64,000 nt of DNA, from the NCBI RefSeq assembly GCF_000769115.1, contig NZ_JQZV01000006.1, positions 73,598-137,597 of the forward strand, read 5' to 3'. Position 1 is the stretch's first letter; every line of letters starts with the position of its first letter. Of this stretch, positions 29,377 to 38,278 are shown piece after piece. Under the pieces are notes generated by a model. The model searched no databases. It was given only the letters and a program-made list of their open reading frames with translations, and was not told the DNA's origin. The stretch is from Porphyromonas canoris. GTDB lineage: Bacteria > Bacteroidota > Bacteroidia > Bacteroidales > Porphyromonadaceae. The position numbers and the translations under genes were made by a program.

Positions 29377-30162
29377 ATGGTATATCTAAAGACAAAAGAA
29401 GAAATTGAACTTCTGCGAGCAGCCAACCAACTTGTTGGTCGGACGCTTGCAGAGGTTGCTAAACATATAAAACCGGGTGTTTCAACTAAGCAACTTGACA
29501 CTGTAGCAAATGAGTTCATTTGTGACCATGGGGCTACTCCTGCTTTTTTAGGATATGCAGGATTTCCCGGATCTATTTGTACGTCTCCTAATGAGTATAT
29601 AGTACATGGTATTCCTTCCGATAAGGTGATACTTAAAGAGGGAGATATTGTATCGGTAGATTGTGGAACAAAGCTAATGGGTTTTACGGGTGATAGTGCT
29701 TTTACTTTTCCTGTTGGAGAAGTCTCTTCCGAAGTAAAGAAACTTCTGAATACAACTAAAGATTCTCTTGCTTTAGGAATCGAGCAGCTACAAGTCGGTC
29801 GTCGGCTTGGAGACATAGGCTATGCGATACAAAACTATTGCGAAAAGGCGGGTTTTTCTGTTGTTCGTGAGTTTGTTGGGCATGGTATTGGTCGAGAAAT
29901 GCACGAAGAACCTCAAGTTCCCAATTATGGAAGAAGAGGTACCGGATTTCAAGTGAAAGAAGGACTATGCATCTGTATAGAACCTATGATCAATATGGGA
30001 TCTAAGAATATTGTAAACGGGGATGATGGTTGGTCTGTTTGGACCAGAGACCGGAAATATTCTGCTCATTTTGAACATTGTGTGGCTGTTGTAGATGGTA
30101 AGGCAGATGTCCTTTCTACATTTGATTATATATATGAAGTCTTAGGTTACCAAACATTTTAG
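29377..30162 (+). CDS. map: Methionine aminopeptidase, type I
   Basis: 261-residue metalloprotease that removes the initiator Met. Metal ligands are present in VDCGTK and TGDSAF (the two Asp), VGHGIGREMHEEP (His and Glu) and CIEPM (Glu). No N-terminal zinc-finger extension. Translated from within the spc operon, 9 bases after secY. Confidence 0.97.
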   Translation: MVYLKTKEEIELLRAANQLVGRTLAEVAKHIKPGVSTKQLDTVANEFICDHGATPAFLGYAGFPGSICTSPNEYIVHGIPSDKVILKEGDIVSVDCGTKLMGFTGDSAFTFPVGEVSSEVKKLLNTTKDSLALGIEQLQVGRRLGDIGYAIQNYCEKAGFSVVREFVGHGIGREMHEEPQVPNYGRRGTGFQVKEGLCICIEPMINMGSKNIVNGDDGWSVWTRDRKYSAHFEHCVAVVDGKADVLSTFDYIYEVLGYQTF

Positions 30163-30177
30163 TTATCATTATAGTTC

Positions 30178-30396
30178 ATGGCAAAACAGGCGGCAATAGA
30201 ACAAGATGGAGTCATCGTTGAAGCTCTTTCCAATGCAATGTTTAAGGTTGAGTTGGACAACGGTCACGTTGTTACAGCTCACATTTCCGGAAAGATGCGT
30301 ATGCATTACATTCGAATCCTTCCTGGAGATCGAGTGAAGGTTGAGATGTCTCCGTATGATCTTACAAAAGGTCGTATATCATTCAGATACAAATAA
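30178..30396 (+). CDS. infA: Translation initiation factor IF-1
   Basis: 72-residue S1-fold protein that blocks the 30S A site during initiation. The MAKQ start, [16 protein letters not shown] and [22 protein letters not shown] segments are near-invariant. Located between map and rpmJ. Confidence 0.98.
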   Translation: MAKQAAIEQDGVIVEALSNAMFKVELDNGHVVTAHISGKMRMHYIRILPGDRVKVEMSPYDLTKGRISFRYK

Positions 30397-30420
30397 AACA
30401 AGACAAAGATACATTTCATC

Positions 30421-30537
30421 ATGAAAGTAAGAACATCCCTAAAAAAACGCACTCCGGAGTGTAAGATTGTCAGACGTAAGGGTCGCTTATACATTATCAA
30501 TAAGAAGAACCCTAAAATGAAACAACGTCAAAAATAA
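30421..30537 (+). CDS. rpmJ: Ribosomal protein L36, reduced zinc motif
   Basis: A 38-codon gene, ATG at 30421 to TAA at 30537. MKVRTSLKK start and KMKQRQK end mark L36. Only one Cys (residue 14) of the Cys3-His zinc site of the common form remains; the other ligand positions are Thr, Ile and Lys. It is therefore a zinc-independent L36, in keeping with the zinc-free S14 in the same cluster. Confidence 0.95.
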   Translation: MKVRTSLKKRTPECKIVRRKGRLYIINKKNPKMKQRQK

Positions 30538-30581
30538 TTCGTACTTTTGCACTCCTAAAACGGAATTAATATACTCATATT

Positions 30582-30962
30582 ATGGCAATAAGAATTGTAG
30601 GTGTTGACCTACCACAAAACAAGAGAGGCGAGATTGCTCTTACCTATATCTTCGGTATAGGTAGAAGTAGTGCTAATTCCATTCTAGACAAAGCCGGTAT
30701 CAACAAGGATATCAAGGTGAAAGACTGGACAGATGATCAGGCAGCTAAGATCCGTGAAATTATAGGGGCCGAATATAAGGTAGAAGGAGATCTTAGAACA
30801 GAGGTGACTCTTAATATCAAGAGACTTATGGATATAGGTTGCTATAGAGGTATACGTCACCGTCTTCATCTCCCTTTGCGTGGTCAAAGCACAAAGAACA
30901 ATGCCCGAACTCGCAAAGGAAAGAAGAAAACAGTTGCGAATAAGAAGAAAGCTACTAAATAA
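30582..30962 (+). CDS. rpsM: Ribosomal protein S13
   Basis: 126-residue S13 of the 30S head. [21 protein letters not shown] start and the [17 protein letters not shown] tail are standard. First gene of the alpha-type group (S13, S11, S4, RpoA, L17). Confidence 0.98.
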   Translation: MAIRIVGVDLPQNKRGEIALTYIFGIGRSSANSILDKAGINKDIKVKDWTDDQAAKIREIIGAEYKVEGDLRTEVTLNIKRLMDIGCYRGIRHRLHLPLRGQSTKNNARTRKGKKKTVANKKKATK

Positions 30963-30976
30963 TACGTTAAGATAAT

Positions 30977-31363
30977 ATGGCAAAAAAGACAGTCGCAAAG
31001 AAGAGAGTTGTTCGCGTTGATGCTATTGGGCAAGCGCATATCCACTCTTCTTTCAACAACATCATCATCTCTCTTGCCAATGCAGAAGGTCAAGTTATCT
31101 CTTGGTCAAGTGCAGGTAAGATGGGTTTTAGAAGCTCTAAAAAGAATACTCCTTATGCAGCTCAACTCGCTGCTCAAGACTGTGCTAAGGTTGCATACGA
31201 CCTTGGTTTGCGTAAAGTGAAAGTTTATGTAAAAGGACCGGGTAACGGCCGTGAGTCTGCTATCAGATCTATTCATGGTGCAGGTATAGAGGTTATGGAG
31301 ATTATAGACGTAACTCCTCTACCACATAATGGATGTCGTCCTCCTAAGAGAAGAAGAGTATAA
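30977..31363 (+). CDS. rpsK: Ribosomal protein S11
   Basis: 128-residue S11 of the 30S platform. [31 protein letters not shown] and the [12 protein letters not shown] end are conserved. A 115-base spacer with RNA structure separates it from rpsD. Confidence 0.98.
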   Translation: MAKKTVAKKRVVRVDAIGQAHIHSSFNNIIISLANAEGQVISWSSAGKMGFRSSKKNTPYAAQLAAQDCAKVAYDLGLRKVKVYVKGPGNGRESAIRSIHGAGIEVMEIIDVTPLPHNGCRPPKRRRV

Positions 31364-31391
31364 TACACTTTACTTACTTAAATCATTAAGA

Positions 31392-31462
31392 ATGAAGGCT
31401 GCGTATAAATATAAATGGATTGAGCATCTCTCACAATCGCGGCTGTATGCGTACGCTTTCAT
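31392..31462 (+). ncRNA. Structured leader before rpsD, candidate S4 autoregulatory RNA
   Basis: In the 115-base rpsK-rpsD spacer, ATGAAGGC (31392-31399) pairs with GCTTTCAT (31455-31462). The next eight bases on each side continue the helix with wobble pairs and one bulge. An inner hairpin forms from GATTG (31418-31422) and CAATC (31434-31438). The structure ends 16 bases before the S4 start codon, where an S4 translational operator would be expected. S4 regulates alpha operons in other bacteria; the pairing here is by eye. Confidence 0.55.
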
Positions 31463-31478
31463 GTAATCAAATTTTATT

Positions 31479-32078
31479 ATGGCAAGATATACAGGCCCTA
31501 AGGCGAGAATTGCTCGCAAATTCGGAGAGCCTATCTTTGGCTCCGTAAAGTCTAAGAAGAACTATCCTCCGGGACAACACGGCAATAGCAGAAGACGTAA
31601 GACTTCTGAGTATGGTATTCAGCTGCGCGAAAAACAGAAAGCAAAATACACTTATGGTGTTTTAGAAAGACAGTTTAGAAATCTTTTCGATAAAGCGTCT
31701 CGCTCTAAAGGTGTAAAGGGTGAGGTTCTTCTTCAATTGCTGGAACAACGACTTGACAACATAGTGTATCGTCTTGGTATCGCTAAGACCCGTGCTGCTG
31801 CACGTCAGTTGGTTAACCACCGTCATATTATCGTTGATGGAAAGGTCGTAGATATCCCATCTTATAGCGTAAAACAAGGTCAAGTGATTGGTGTTAGAGA
31901 AAAATCTAAGTCTCTTGAAGTGATTGTTGACTCTCTTGCATCAAGCGGCGGAAGTAAGTATCCATGGTTGGAATGGGATAAGGCTTCTTATTCCGGTAAG
32001 CTTCTTAGCATTCCTTCCAGAGAGGATATCCCTGAAAATATCAAAGAACAACTGATTGTAGAACTCTATTCAAAGTAA
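31479..32078 (+). CDS. rpsD: Ribosomal protein S4
   Basis: 199-residue S4, a primary 16S rRNA assembly protein and, in many bacteria, an autogenous repressor. [17 protein letters not shown] start without zinc-binding Cys residues, and an S4 RNA-binding domain with [19 protein letters not shown] near 96-114. Preceded by a structured leader. Confidence 0.98.
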   Translation: MARYTGPKARIARKFGEPIFGSVKSKKNYPPGQHGNSRRRKTSEYGIQLREKQKAKYTYGVLERQFRNLFDKASRSKGVKGEVLLQLLEQRLDNIVYRLGIAKTRAAARQLVNHRHIIVDGKVVDIPSYSVKQGQVIGVREKSKSLEVIVDSLASSGGSKYPWLEWDKASYSGKLLSIPSREDIPENIKEQLIVELYSK

Positions 32079-32086
32079 CGTAGTAT

Positions 32087-33082
32087 ATGGCTTTATTGGC
32101 ATTTCAAAAACCTGAAAGGGTAGTCATGCTTGAAGATTCCCCTACATACGGGAAGTTCGAGCTAAGACCGCTGGAGCCGGGGTACGGTATTACTGTGGGT
32201 AATGCTTTGAGAAGGATTCTTCTATCGGCTCTGGAGGGTTACGCTATCAACTCAATCAAGATAGACAACGTTGAGCACGAGTTTGCTACCATTCCCGGTG
32301 TGATCGAGGATGTTACCAGCATCATTCTTAATTTGAAAAAAGTGCGTTTTAAGCGTATTGTCGAAGGGGAAGAGGGCGAAACCGTTAGTATAAAGGTTCA
32401 AAATACAGAGCAGTTTACCGCAGCAGATATTTCTGCAAAGCTAAGTAGTTTTGAAGTGCTCAACAAGGATCAGGTTATCTGCAATCTGGATAAATCTGTA
32501 TCCTTTACCATCCAACTTACCATTATAAAAGGACGCTCTTGGATTCCTGCGGAAGAGATGATGGGAATGTTTGATGACCCTCAACAGATCGCGATTGACG
32601 CTATCTTTACACCCATCAAACAGGTCAAATACCAAGTGGAAAATACTCGTGTGGAGCAACGTACAGACTACGACAAGCTAACATTAGAGATTACCACAGA
32701 TGGTTCTATCTCTCCCAAGGATGCCTTGCAAGGTGCAGCGCAGATTCTTATCTCTCATTTCGCTCTTTGTGCAGAAGATTATGTCGCATTAGAGAGTGAT
32801 ATAACGGATGACAACTCTGAGTTTGATGAAGATGCAATACACATGCGCCAATTGCTCATGTCTCCGCTATCTGAACTCGATCTTTCCGTTCGTGCTCTCA
32901 ACTGTTTGAAGGCAGCGGAAGTTGAAACTCTTGGAGAACTTGTTGCGCACACTAAGGCAGACCTTCTAAAGTTCCGCAATTTTGGTAAGAAGTCTCTTAC
33001 AGAATTGGAAGACCTTCTTGAACGTTTGGAACTCTCGTTCGGTATGGATGTAGCCAAGTACAAATTAGATAAAGAATTATAA
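32087..33082 (+). CDS. rpoA: RNA polymerase alpha subunit
   Basis: 331-residue alpha subunit. The N-terminal dimerisation domain (about 1-235, with [18 protein letters not shown] near 39-56) and the C-terminal domain (about 255-320, [22 protein letters not shown]) are both present, so it can contact activators and UP elements. Between rpsD and rplQ. Confidence 0.98.
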   Translation: MALLAFQKPERVVMLEDSPTYGKFELRPLEPGYGITVGNALRRILLSALEGYAINSIKIDNVEHEFATIPGVIEDVTSIILNLKKVRFKRIVEGEEGETVSIKVQNTEQFTAADISAKLSSFEVLNKDQVICNLDKSVSFTIQLTIIKGRSWIPAEEMMGMFDDPQQIAIDAIFTPIKQVKYQVENTRVEQRTDYDKLTLEITTDGSISPKDALQGAAQILISHFALCAEDYVALESDITDDNSEFDEDAIHMRQLLMSPLSELDLSVRALNCLKAAEVETLGELVAHTKADLLKFRNFGKKSLTELEDLLERLELSFGMDVAKYKLDKEL

Positions 33083-33086
33083 GAAG

Positions 33087-33563
33087 ATGAGACATAGAAA
33101 AAAATTCAATCACCTTGGCCGTAAGACAGCTCACAGACACGCAATGCTTTCAAATATGGCAACTTCTCTTATTATGCATAAGAGGATTCAGACCACTCTT
33201 GCCAAGGCAAAAGCACTAAGACAGTATGTAGAACCGATTATCAATCGTTCTAAAGAAGACACAACACACTCTCGTCGTACTGTTTTCTCTTATTTGCAAA
33301 ATAAATATGCGGTAACAGAGTTGTTCCAAAATATATCTCAAAAAGTTGCGGATCGTCCGGGCGGTTACACTCGTATCCTTAAGACAGGATTCCGTCTTGG
33401 TGATAATGCTCAGATGTGTATTATAGAGCTTGTGGACTACAACGAAAACATGCTTAAGGAAAAGAAAGAGACTGCTAAGCAACCTCGTACACGTCGTTCA
33501 CGCAAGAAAGCAACAGAGTCTGCTCCTGCAGCTCAACCTCAATCTGAGGCAGCAGAAGCGTAA
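33087..33563 (+). CDS. rplQ: Ribosomal protein L17 with C-terminal extension
   Basis: 158-residue L17. [21 protein letters not shown] start and the [19 protein letters not shown] segment end the normal core at about residue 120. The remaining 38 residues are a Lys/Arg- then Ala/Glu-rich tail, as seen in Bacteroidota. Last gene of the cluster; terminator at 33598. Confidence 0.97.
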   Translation: MRHRKKFNHLGRKTAHRHAMLSNMATSLIMHKRIQTTLAKAKALRQYVEPIINRSKEDTTHSRRTVFSYLQNKYAVTELFQNISQKVADRPGGYTRILKTGFRLGDNAQMCIIELVDYNENMLKEKKETAKQPRTRRSRKKATESAPAAQPQSEAAEA

Positions 33564-33597
33564 CTCTTACAATGAACTATATTCAGATATACATTCA

Positions 33598-33635
33598 AAG
33601 GGGGTATCAGATTCATCTGACACCCCCTTTTTATT
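33598..33635 (+). terminator. Rho-independent terminator of the ribosomal cluster
   Basis: Arms AAGGGGGTATCAG and CTGACACCCCCTTT around a 6-base loop, followed by a T-run. Located 35 bases after rplQ. Confidence 0.93.
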
Positions 33636-34276
33636 GTTATTCTTGTCTCGTTGTCAGGAGAAGCGTAAAGAGGGAAGCGTTCTTAATCATCTGGAGATCA
33701 ATTCTTACACACTTTCCCGGTTAGACATTTAAGAATAGTGAATAGAGGTAAAGTCAAATCTCTATTCAGAGAACAGAACCAAAGGGGGGGATTTTCTCTC
33801 TTTTTCTCTCGTCCTCGGTGCTTCTATTCCTCTTTTATACGCGGTTTTGGCTGTGGAAATGTTTGTATTTATGATAATATTTCCTACCTTTGCTCTTGTA
33901 GAGTAAGACGAGAAGAAGTCTGCTTTGGCGTAAGTATGAGATATTAAGGAGATTAGCGTCCATCTGTGGCCACATTTATGGTTCGTTTTTGTCGTCTTTT
34001 TATCTCCCTTATCTTTGGGTTTTGTTGCTTTTTGCCTAAAATTTTCTTCTTTTTTTTCTTTCTCTCATTGGTGAATATGTTAAAAGTGGATGTCTCATTG
34101 TCTATCATAAGATTTTTGTCTTAGAAGCGTGGTGTGGCATCTTTTAGAAAGATCTTCAGGTGTTGAAATAACTGATCTCTCAAAAGGATCGAATTGATAT
34201 TGATAAACTAGAAGTATTAACCCAATACAGCATACGAATCAAATTTTTATTTACTAACTCTAAATGTTATTGTTTT
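33636..34276 (+). other. Long upstream region of the giant lipoprotein gene
   Basis: No gene is supported. It holds a perfect 8-base hairpin (33740-33747 with 33760-33767, no T-run), a good promoter at 33862-33892 and a second possible promoter at 33988-34017. Use of the first would give a leader of nearly 380 bases, use of the second about 255. The last 250 bases are A/T-rich without a named motif. Confidence 0.5.
33862..33892 (+). promoter_or_regulatory. Promoter upstream of the giant lipoprotein gene
   Basis: TTTG (33862-33865), 19 bases, TACCTTTG (33885-33892): an exact Bacteroidota-type promoter. A weaker copy, TTTG (33988-33991), 18 bases, TATCTTTG (34010-34017), lies closer to the gene. 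Confidence 0.7.
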
Positions 34277-37200
34277 ATGAAAAGAAACTTTTCTTTCAGA
34301 TTCATTATGCTTGCGCTTGTTGCTGTGCTTTTCACTGTGACAAGTTGTAAGGATTATGATGATGATATTAAGAAAATCGAGGCAGCTCTAGAAGCTTACA
34401 AGGCCGGTGCTGCTAACGATCTTAAGGCTACGAAAGCTGAGCTTGAAAAGAAGATCACGGACCTTAAAGGCGATGTGACTACTGTTGCAGGCAAGGTGAA
34501 AGCTCTTGAGGAAAAAGTTGCTTCAGTGGAGGCTAATGCCGCTACAAAGAAGGAGCTTGAAGATGCAAAGAAAGAGCTTATGGCTAAGCTTGTTTCCCTT
34601 GAAACATTCAATGCTTATAAGGCTCAAGTAGATGCTAAGTTGGCTGATCTCGAAGCTAAGCTTGCTAAGGCTGCTACAAAAGACGAAGTTAAGGCTTTGG
34701 AAGATAGACTTAATGCAAAGATCGCTAAGGTTGAAGATGAACTTGGTAAGAGAATTGCTGCTTTGGAAGGAGTCTTGAAGCTTGTTAATGGCGAGTCTGA
34801 AGTGCTTAAGGAAATCAATGCCAGACTTGATGGTATCGATAAGTCTCTTGAAGATCACCTTGCTAAGATTAACGAAAACAAGGCCGCTATCGAAGCTCTT
34901 AAGACCGAATTGCAAGAGAAGTATGACGAACTTAAGGGTCTGATCGAAGCAAACAAGACTGCTATTGAAAATTTGGATGCTAAGGTTGAGCGTTATAAGA
35001 AAGAATTGGACGATAAGGATAAAGAGTTGGAAAAGATGATCGGATTCAACGCTGCTAACATCCTTACACTTTCTAAGCAACTTGAAGGTCTTACATTCAT
35101 CCCAACTCGTGGTCTTCCTTCTGAAAAGACTATGAAGTTGTACTATTTTGCAGGTGACTATACAGCTGATCACGTGTTGATGTATCGCGTTAGCCCATCT
35201 AATGCAAAGCTTGGTGAAGACTTTACTATCGAAAGCTTGAACTTCCAAATCACTACTCGTTCTGCTGACGATGGTGTAGAAGATCACTCCTCTAAGGTTG
35301 ATGTTCACATCAATGGTGAGGTTACTCAAAAGGGTGATATCATCTACATTCCTGTTCATATTAAGGGAGCAGAAGCTTGTGAAGTGTTTGGTAACGACAC
35401 TTGGTGGGGCAATGAGTTCTTCCATGGTGATAATGTTCTTGAAGAAGCTAACTTTGGACCTCATGTTGTTATGACCGTGGACGAAGACGCTACTACTCCT
35501 AATGTTAACTATGGAGCAAAGGGTGGCAAAAGAGGTCTTTCTATCGTTGTTACAGCTCTTACTAACGATATTAAGAGAAAAGAAGGACAAACTCCTGCTA
35601 AGCTTCGTGTGAAGTCTACAGAACACGTTAATACTCAACTTATCCCTACTCAAATCAAACTTGCTGAAGTTGTTGGTGAAAAGGGTCTTGTAGAGTTGGG
35701 TAAACCGGGTAAGCCTGTTTTGACATCTCGTCTTCTTAAGAGAACTCTTGCTGAGGCTACTACTTGGGCAAATGAGGACGAAGCCGTTCTTGGAAACGAT
35801 GAAAAGAACTGGAACGTTCTTATGTGGTCCGGTACTCCTATTGCAAATGCTGCTCCTATCCAAGGAGAGATCGATCTTTATGACTATGTAACATCTTTCT
35901 ACTATCCTCAAGATGGCGGTGATTATAAGAATGAAAAGGTTGTTACTGGAGATCCATTCCGCCATTTCTACAATGAGTTTGGTGCATTTGGTGAACCATA
36001 CACAGACAAACCGGTTTATGCTAAGCCTGTTTACGAATTTGAGCAAGTAGCATACGAAGATGATAATCACAATATTGTTATCATTGATGGTAATACAAAC
36101 ACTACTCACGTTTATACAACTATCGAAGGTAGCAAGCTTAAAGTTAAAGCTGATCAAATCTCTGCTTCTAACAATAAGAAGGTGATTGTTAAGGTTACAC
36201 AAGTTAACTCTAAGTGTGACGTTCGTCAGCCTGTAGGTTATTTGGTTGTTAAGATCGTAGAATCTACAACAGGTTGGAGTGATGCTCATTGGACATTTGA
36301 CTTTACTCAAGACGAACCAGAAGATGCAGATAAATTCACTTCTTACAGAAACATTCCTTACTATCACAAGATGTTTGGTACTGATAAGCCTGTAGGAGGT
36401 CAAATTGTAAACTTCGAAAATGCTAATGATAACACTGTGGTTGCACGCTGGATGAACCCATTGAATGCGAAGAATTCTTGGGGTATTTCTAATGCTCTTC
36501 CTAACCCTGGTGACATCAATCCTATCTTGAAGCAGTTGCCTACAATCAACTCTGCAGCAGAGTTCAAGAGTGCTTACATTATCAATGGTGATAACTCTGA
36601 AATAATTGAGCAATCTTTCGAGGCAGCAGATTATAACCATGTAAATGATACTGAAAATGTTGATGCTACGGGTGTTGATGAAGTTGATGCCTTCGACCAT
36701 GTTCTTATCAGATATGAATTTGATGCTAACTCGTTTATCGTTTATGTAGACGATAAGGCTCCGGCCGGTGATTATAGCATTACTTACAAGCTACAATACA
36801 AGACAGGTAATGTACAACAAGGTCGTGACCTTTACTTGACATTCAAGTTCCGTGTTGCGCTTCGTGAAATCTCTGTTAGCAAGGCAGAAAATGCTCATAA
36901 CTGGATCCCGAATACAGATATCATCAGAGCTCAATATGCAAGAATCCAAAACACTATTGCAGGTGGTTATGAATTCTTGTCTGAAAATGGCTATAAGGTA
37001 GACCTTACTGAAGCATTCAAGTTGGTTGAAAATGATAAGTCTAACATCCTTATAACTACTGAAAAGATTGTTGACTCTAATAGCGTAGAACCAGGTGAGG
37101 CTCCACAATACAGAGCAAGATTCGAGTTCGTTTATGATCAAGATCTTGTTGACGCTGGTTTCGTATTTAAGCGTGATGATAAGAACTATTTGACTCAGAT

Positions 37201-38194
37201 CTACGTGAAAGATCAGCCTTCTAATATAGCTGCTTGGATCGCAAGAGATGCTGACGGATGGGAACGCTTGCGTATTTCTATCTCTACAGGTGGAGACCGT
37301 CTATACAGTTACTTGATGAGCAACCACAGACCTCACTCTGTAGGTTATCCTCACAATATGCTTACTACCGATGCAGAAGACTCTTCTCTTGAACGTGTAG
37401 ACGACATGGAGAAACTCTTGAAGGTGCGTATGGTTACAGACATCAACCATGAGGCTCCTGATACAGATCCGAATCCTGAAAAGTTTGCTAATAACAACTA
37501 TTACTACATTAAGGACTTCGCTGTGAAGTTTGAAAGAGCTCTACGTGTTAAGTTTACTACTGTTGTGTTGACAGATAAGCAAGATAAGCAAACATTCGAG
37601 TTTAACTTCCATACAAGAGATACTTCTGCTAAGATTTATCGCGGTCTGTTTGACCATGGTGATGCAGGAGTTACAAACTCTCAAGGTATTGGTCACTTGG
37701 TAGCAAGATTTGATCCTTCTGAAACTATCAATGGAGATGCTAAGTTTGCTCCTAAGAAACTTGCTCAATGGTATGGTCTTGAAGAGCGTCTAACATTCCC
37801 ATTGAGAGATGATACTCATATTGACTACAAGTACATGGAAGTATCTAACGATAAGGGTGCTACATGGCAACCAATTCCGAAAGATATGACATCTATTTCT
37901 ACACACCATCCGAGATTCATTGATATCGTAGGAGCATATGATAGTGCTACTCACGAGGATACTTGGACTGTAGAATGGCAAGGAAACTTGACAGGTATTA
38001 CATCTGAAATCTGGTTCCGTATTCCTGTCCTTAACAAGACAGCAATCCAACAAGGTTTCAATGGAATAAAGGGTAATCCGGCTACACTTGTAGTAGGAGA
38101 AGCTCCTAATGGCTTGTGGGCTACATTCAGACGCGGTTATGCCGGAGTTAAGGGTTATGCAGTCTTCAAGATTGTTCCAAGACCTGGTATCTAA
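34277..38194 (+). CDS. Giant coiled-coil surface lipoprotein, function unknown
   Basis: A 1305-residue predicted lipoprotein, lipobox TSC with Cys24 followed by KDYDDD, a start common in Bacteroidales surface lipoproteins. Residues about 28-260 are Ala/Lys/Glu/Leu-rich heptads, a long parallel coiled coil. The remaining thousand residues are beta-rich, without a domain I can name; several Ig-like units of about 100-150 residues are plausible. About 720 successive codons avoid TTA, CTA and TCA, and CTT and GCT dominate as in the ribosomal genes next door, so the protein is probably very abundant, perhaps a surface-layer or stalk component. It has its own promoter, long leader and terminator. 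Confidence 0.85.
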   Translation: MKRNFSFRFIMLALVAVLFTVTSCKDYDDDIKKIEAALEAYKAGAANDLKATKAELEKKITDLKGDVTTVAGKVKALEEKVASVEANAATKKELEDAKKELMAKLVSLETFNAYKAQVDAKLADLEAKLAKAATKDEVKALEDRLNAKIAKVEDELGKRIAALEGVLKLVNGESEVLKEINARLDGIDKSLEDHLAKINENKAAIEALKTELQEKYDELKGLIEANKTAIENLDAKVERYKKELDDKDKELEKMIGFNAANILTLSKQLEGLTFIPTRGLPSEKTMKLYYFAGDYTADHVLMYRVSPSNAKLGEDFTIESLNFQITTRSADDGVEDHSSKVDVHINGEVTQKGDIIYIPVHIKGAEACEVFGNDTWWGNEFFHGDNVLEEANFGPHVVMTVDEDATTPNVNYGAKGGKRGLSIVVTALTNDIKRKEGQTPAKLRVKSTEHVNTQLIPTQIKLAEVVGEKGLVELGKPGKPVLTSRLLKRTLAEATTWANEDEAVLGNDEKNWNVLMWSGTPIANAAPIQGEIDLYDYVTSFYYPQDGGDYKNEKVVTGDPFRHFYNEFGAFGEPYTDKPVYAKPVYEFEQVAYEDDNHNIVIIDGNTNTTHVYTTIEGSKLKVKADQISASNNKKVIVKVTQVNSKCDVRQPVGYLVVKIVESTTGWSDAHWTFDFTQDEPEDADKFTSYRNIPYYHKMFGTDKPVGGQIVNFENANDNTVVARWMNPLNAKNSWGISNALPNPGDINPILKQLPTINSAAEFKSAYIINGDNSEIIEQSFEAADYNHVNDTENVDATGVDEVDAFDHVLIRYEFDANSFIVYVDDKAPAGDYSITYKLQYKTGNVQQGRDLYLTFKFRVALREISVSKAENAHNWIPNTDIIRAQYARIQNTIAGGYEFLSENGYKVDLTEAFKLVENDKSNILITTEKIVDSNSVEPGEAPQYRARFEFVYDQDLVDAGFVFKRDDKNYLTQIYVKDQPSNIAAWIARDADGWERLRISISTGGDRLYSYLMSNHRPHSVGYPHNMLTTDAEDSSLERVDDMEKLLKVRMVTDINHEAPDTDPNPEKFANNNYYYIKDFAVKFERALRVKFTTVVLTDKQDKQTFEFNFHTRDTSAKIYRGLFDHGDAGVTNSQGIGHLVARFDPSETINGDAKFAPKKLAQWYGLEERLTFPLRDDTHIDYKYMEVSNDKGATWQPIPKDMTSISTHHPRFIDIVGAYDSATHEDTWTVEWQGNLTGITSEIWFRIPVLNKTAIQQGFNGIKGNPATLVVGEAPNGLWATFRRGYAGVKGYAVFKIVPRPGI

Positions 38195-38241
38195 TAGACT
38201 TTGAGATCACAGTTGGGTTCTAAATCTAACTTGAATATATT

Positions 38242-38278
38242 GAGAGGTGCGAGCGATGCTTGCACCTCTCTTTTTTTT
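38242..38278 (+). terminator. Rho-independent terminator after the giant lipoprotein gene
   Basis: Arms GAGAGGTGC and GCACCTCTC (38242-38250 and 38262-38270) with an 11-base loop and eight T. Confidence 0.93.

Noticed and set aside
33740..33767. Second terminator after the ribosomal cluster
   Set aside because: A perfect 8-base hairpin but with a 12-base loop and no T-run; the strong terminator is at 33598-33635.
34523..36700. A 725-codon open frame on the minus strand inside the giant lipoprotein gene
   Set aside because: It is codon-aligned with the real gene and open only because that gene avoids TTA, CTA and TCA. Its translation is Leu/Ile/Ser/Cys-rich, with no signal or domain.
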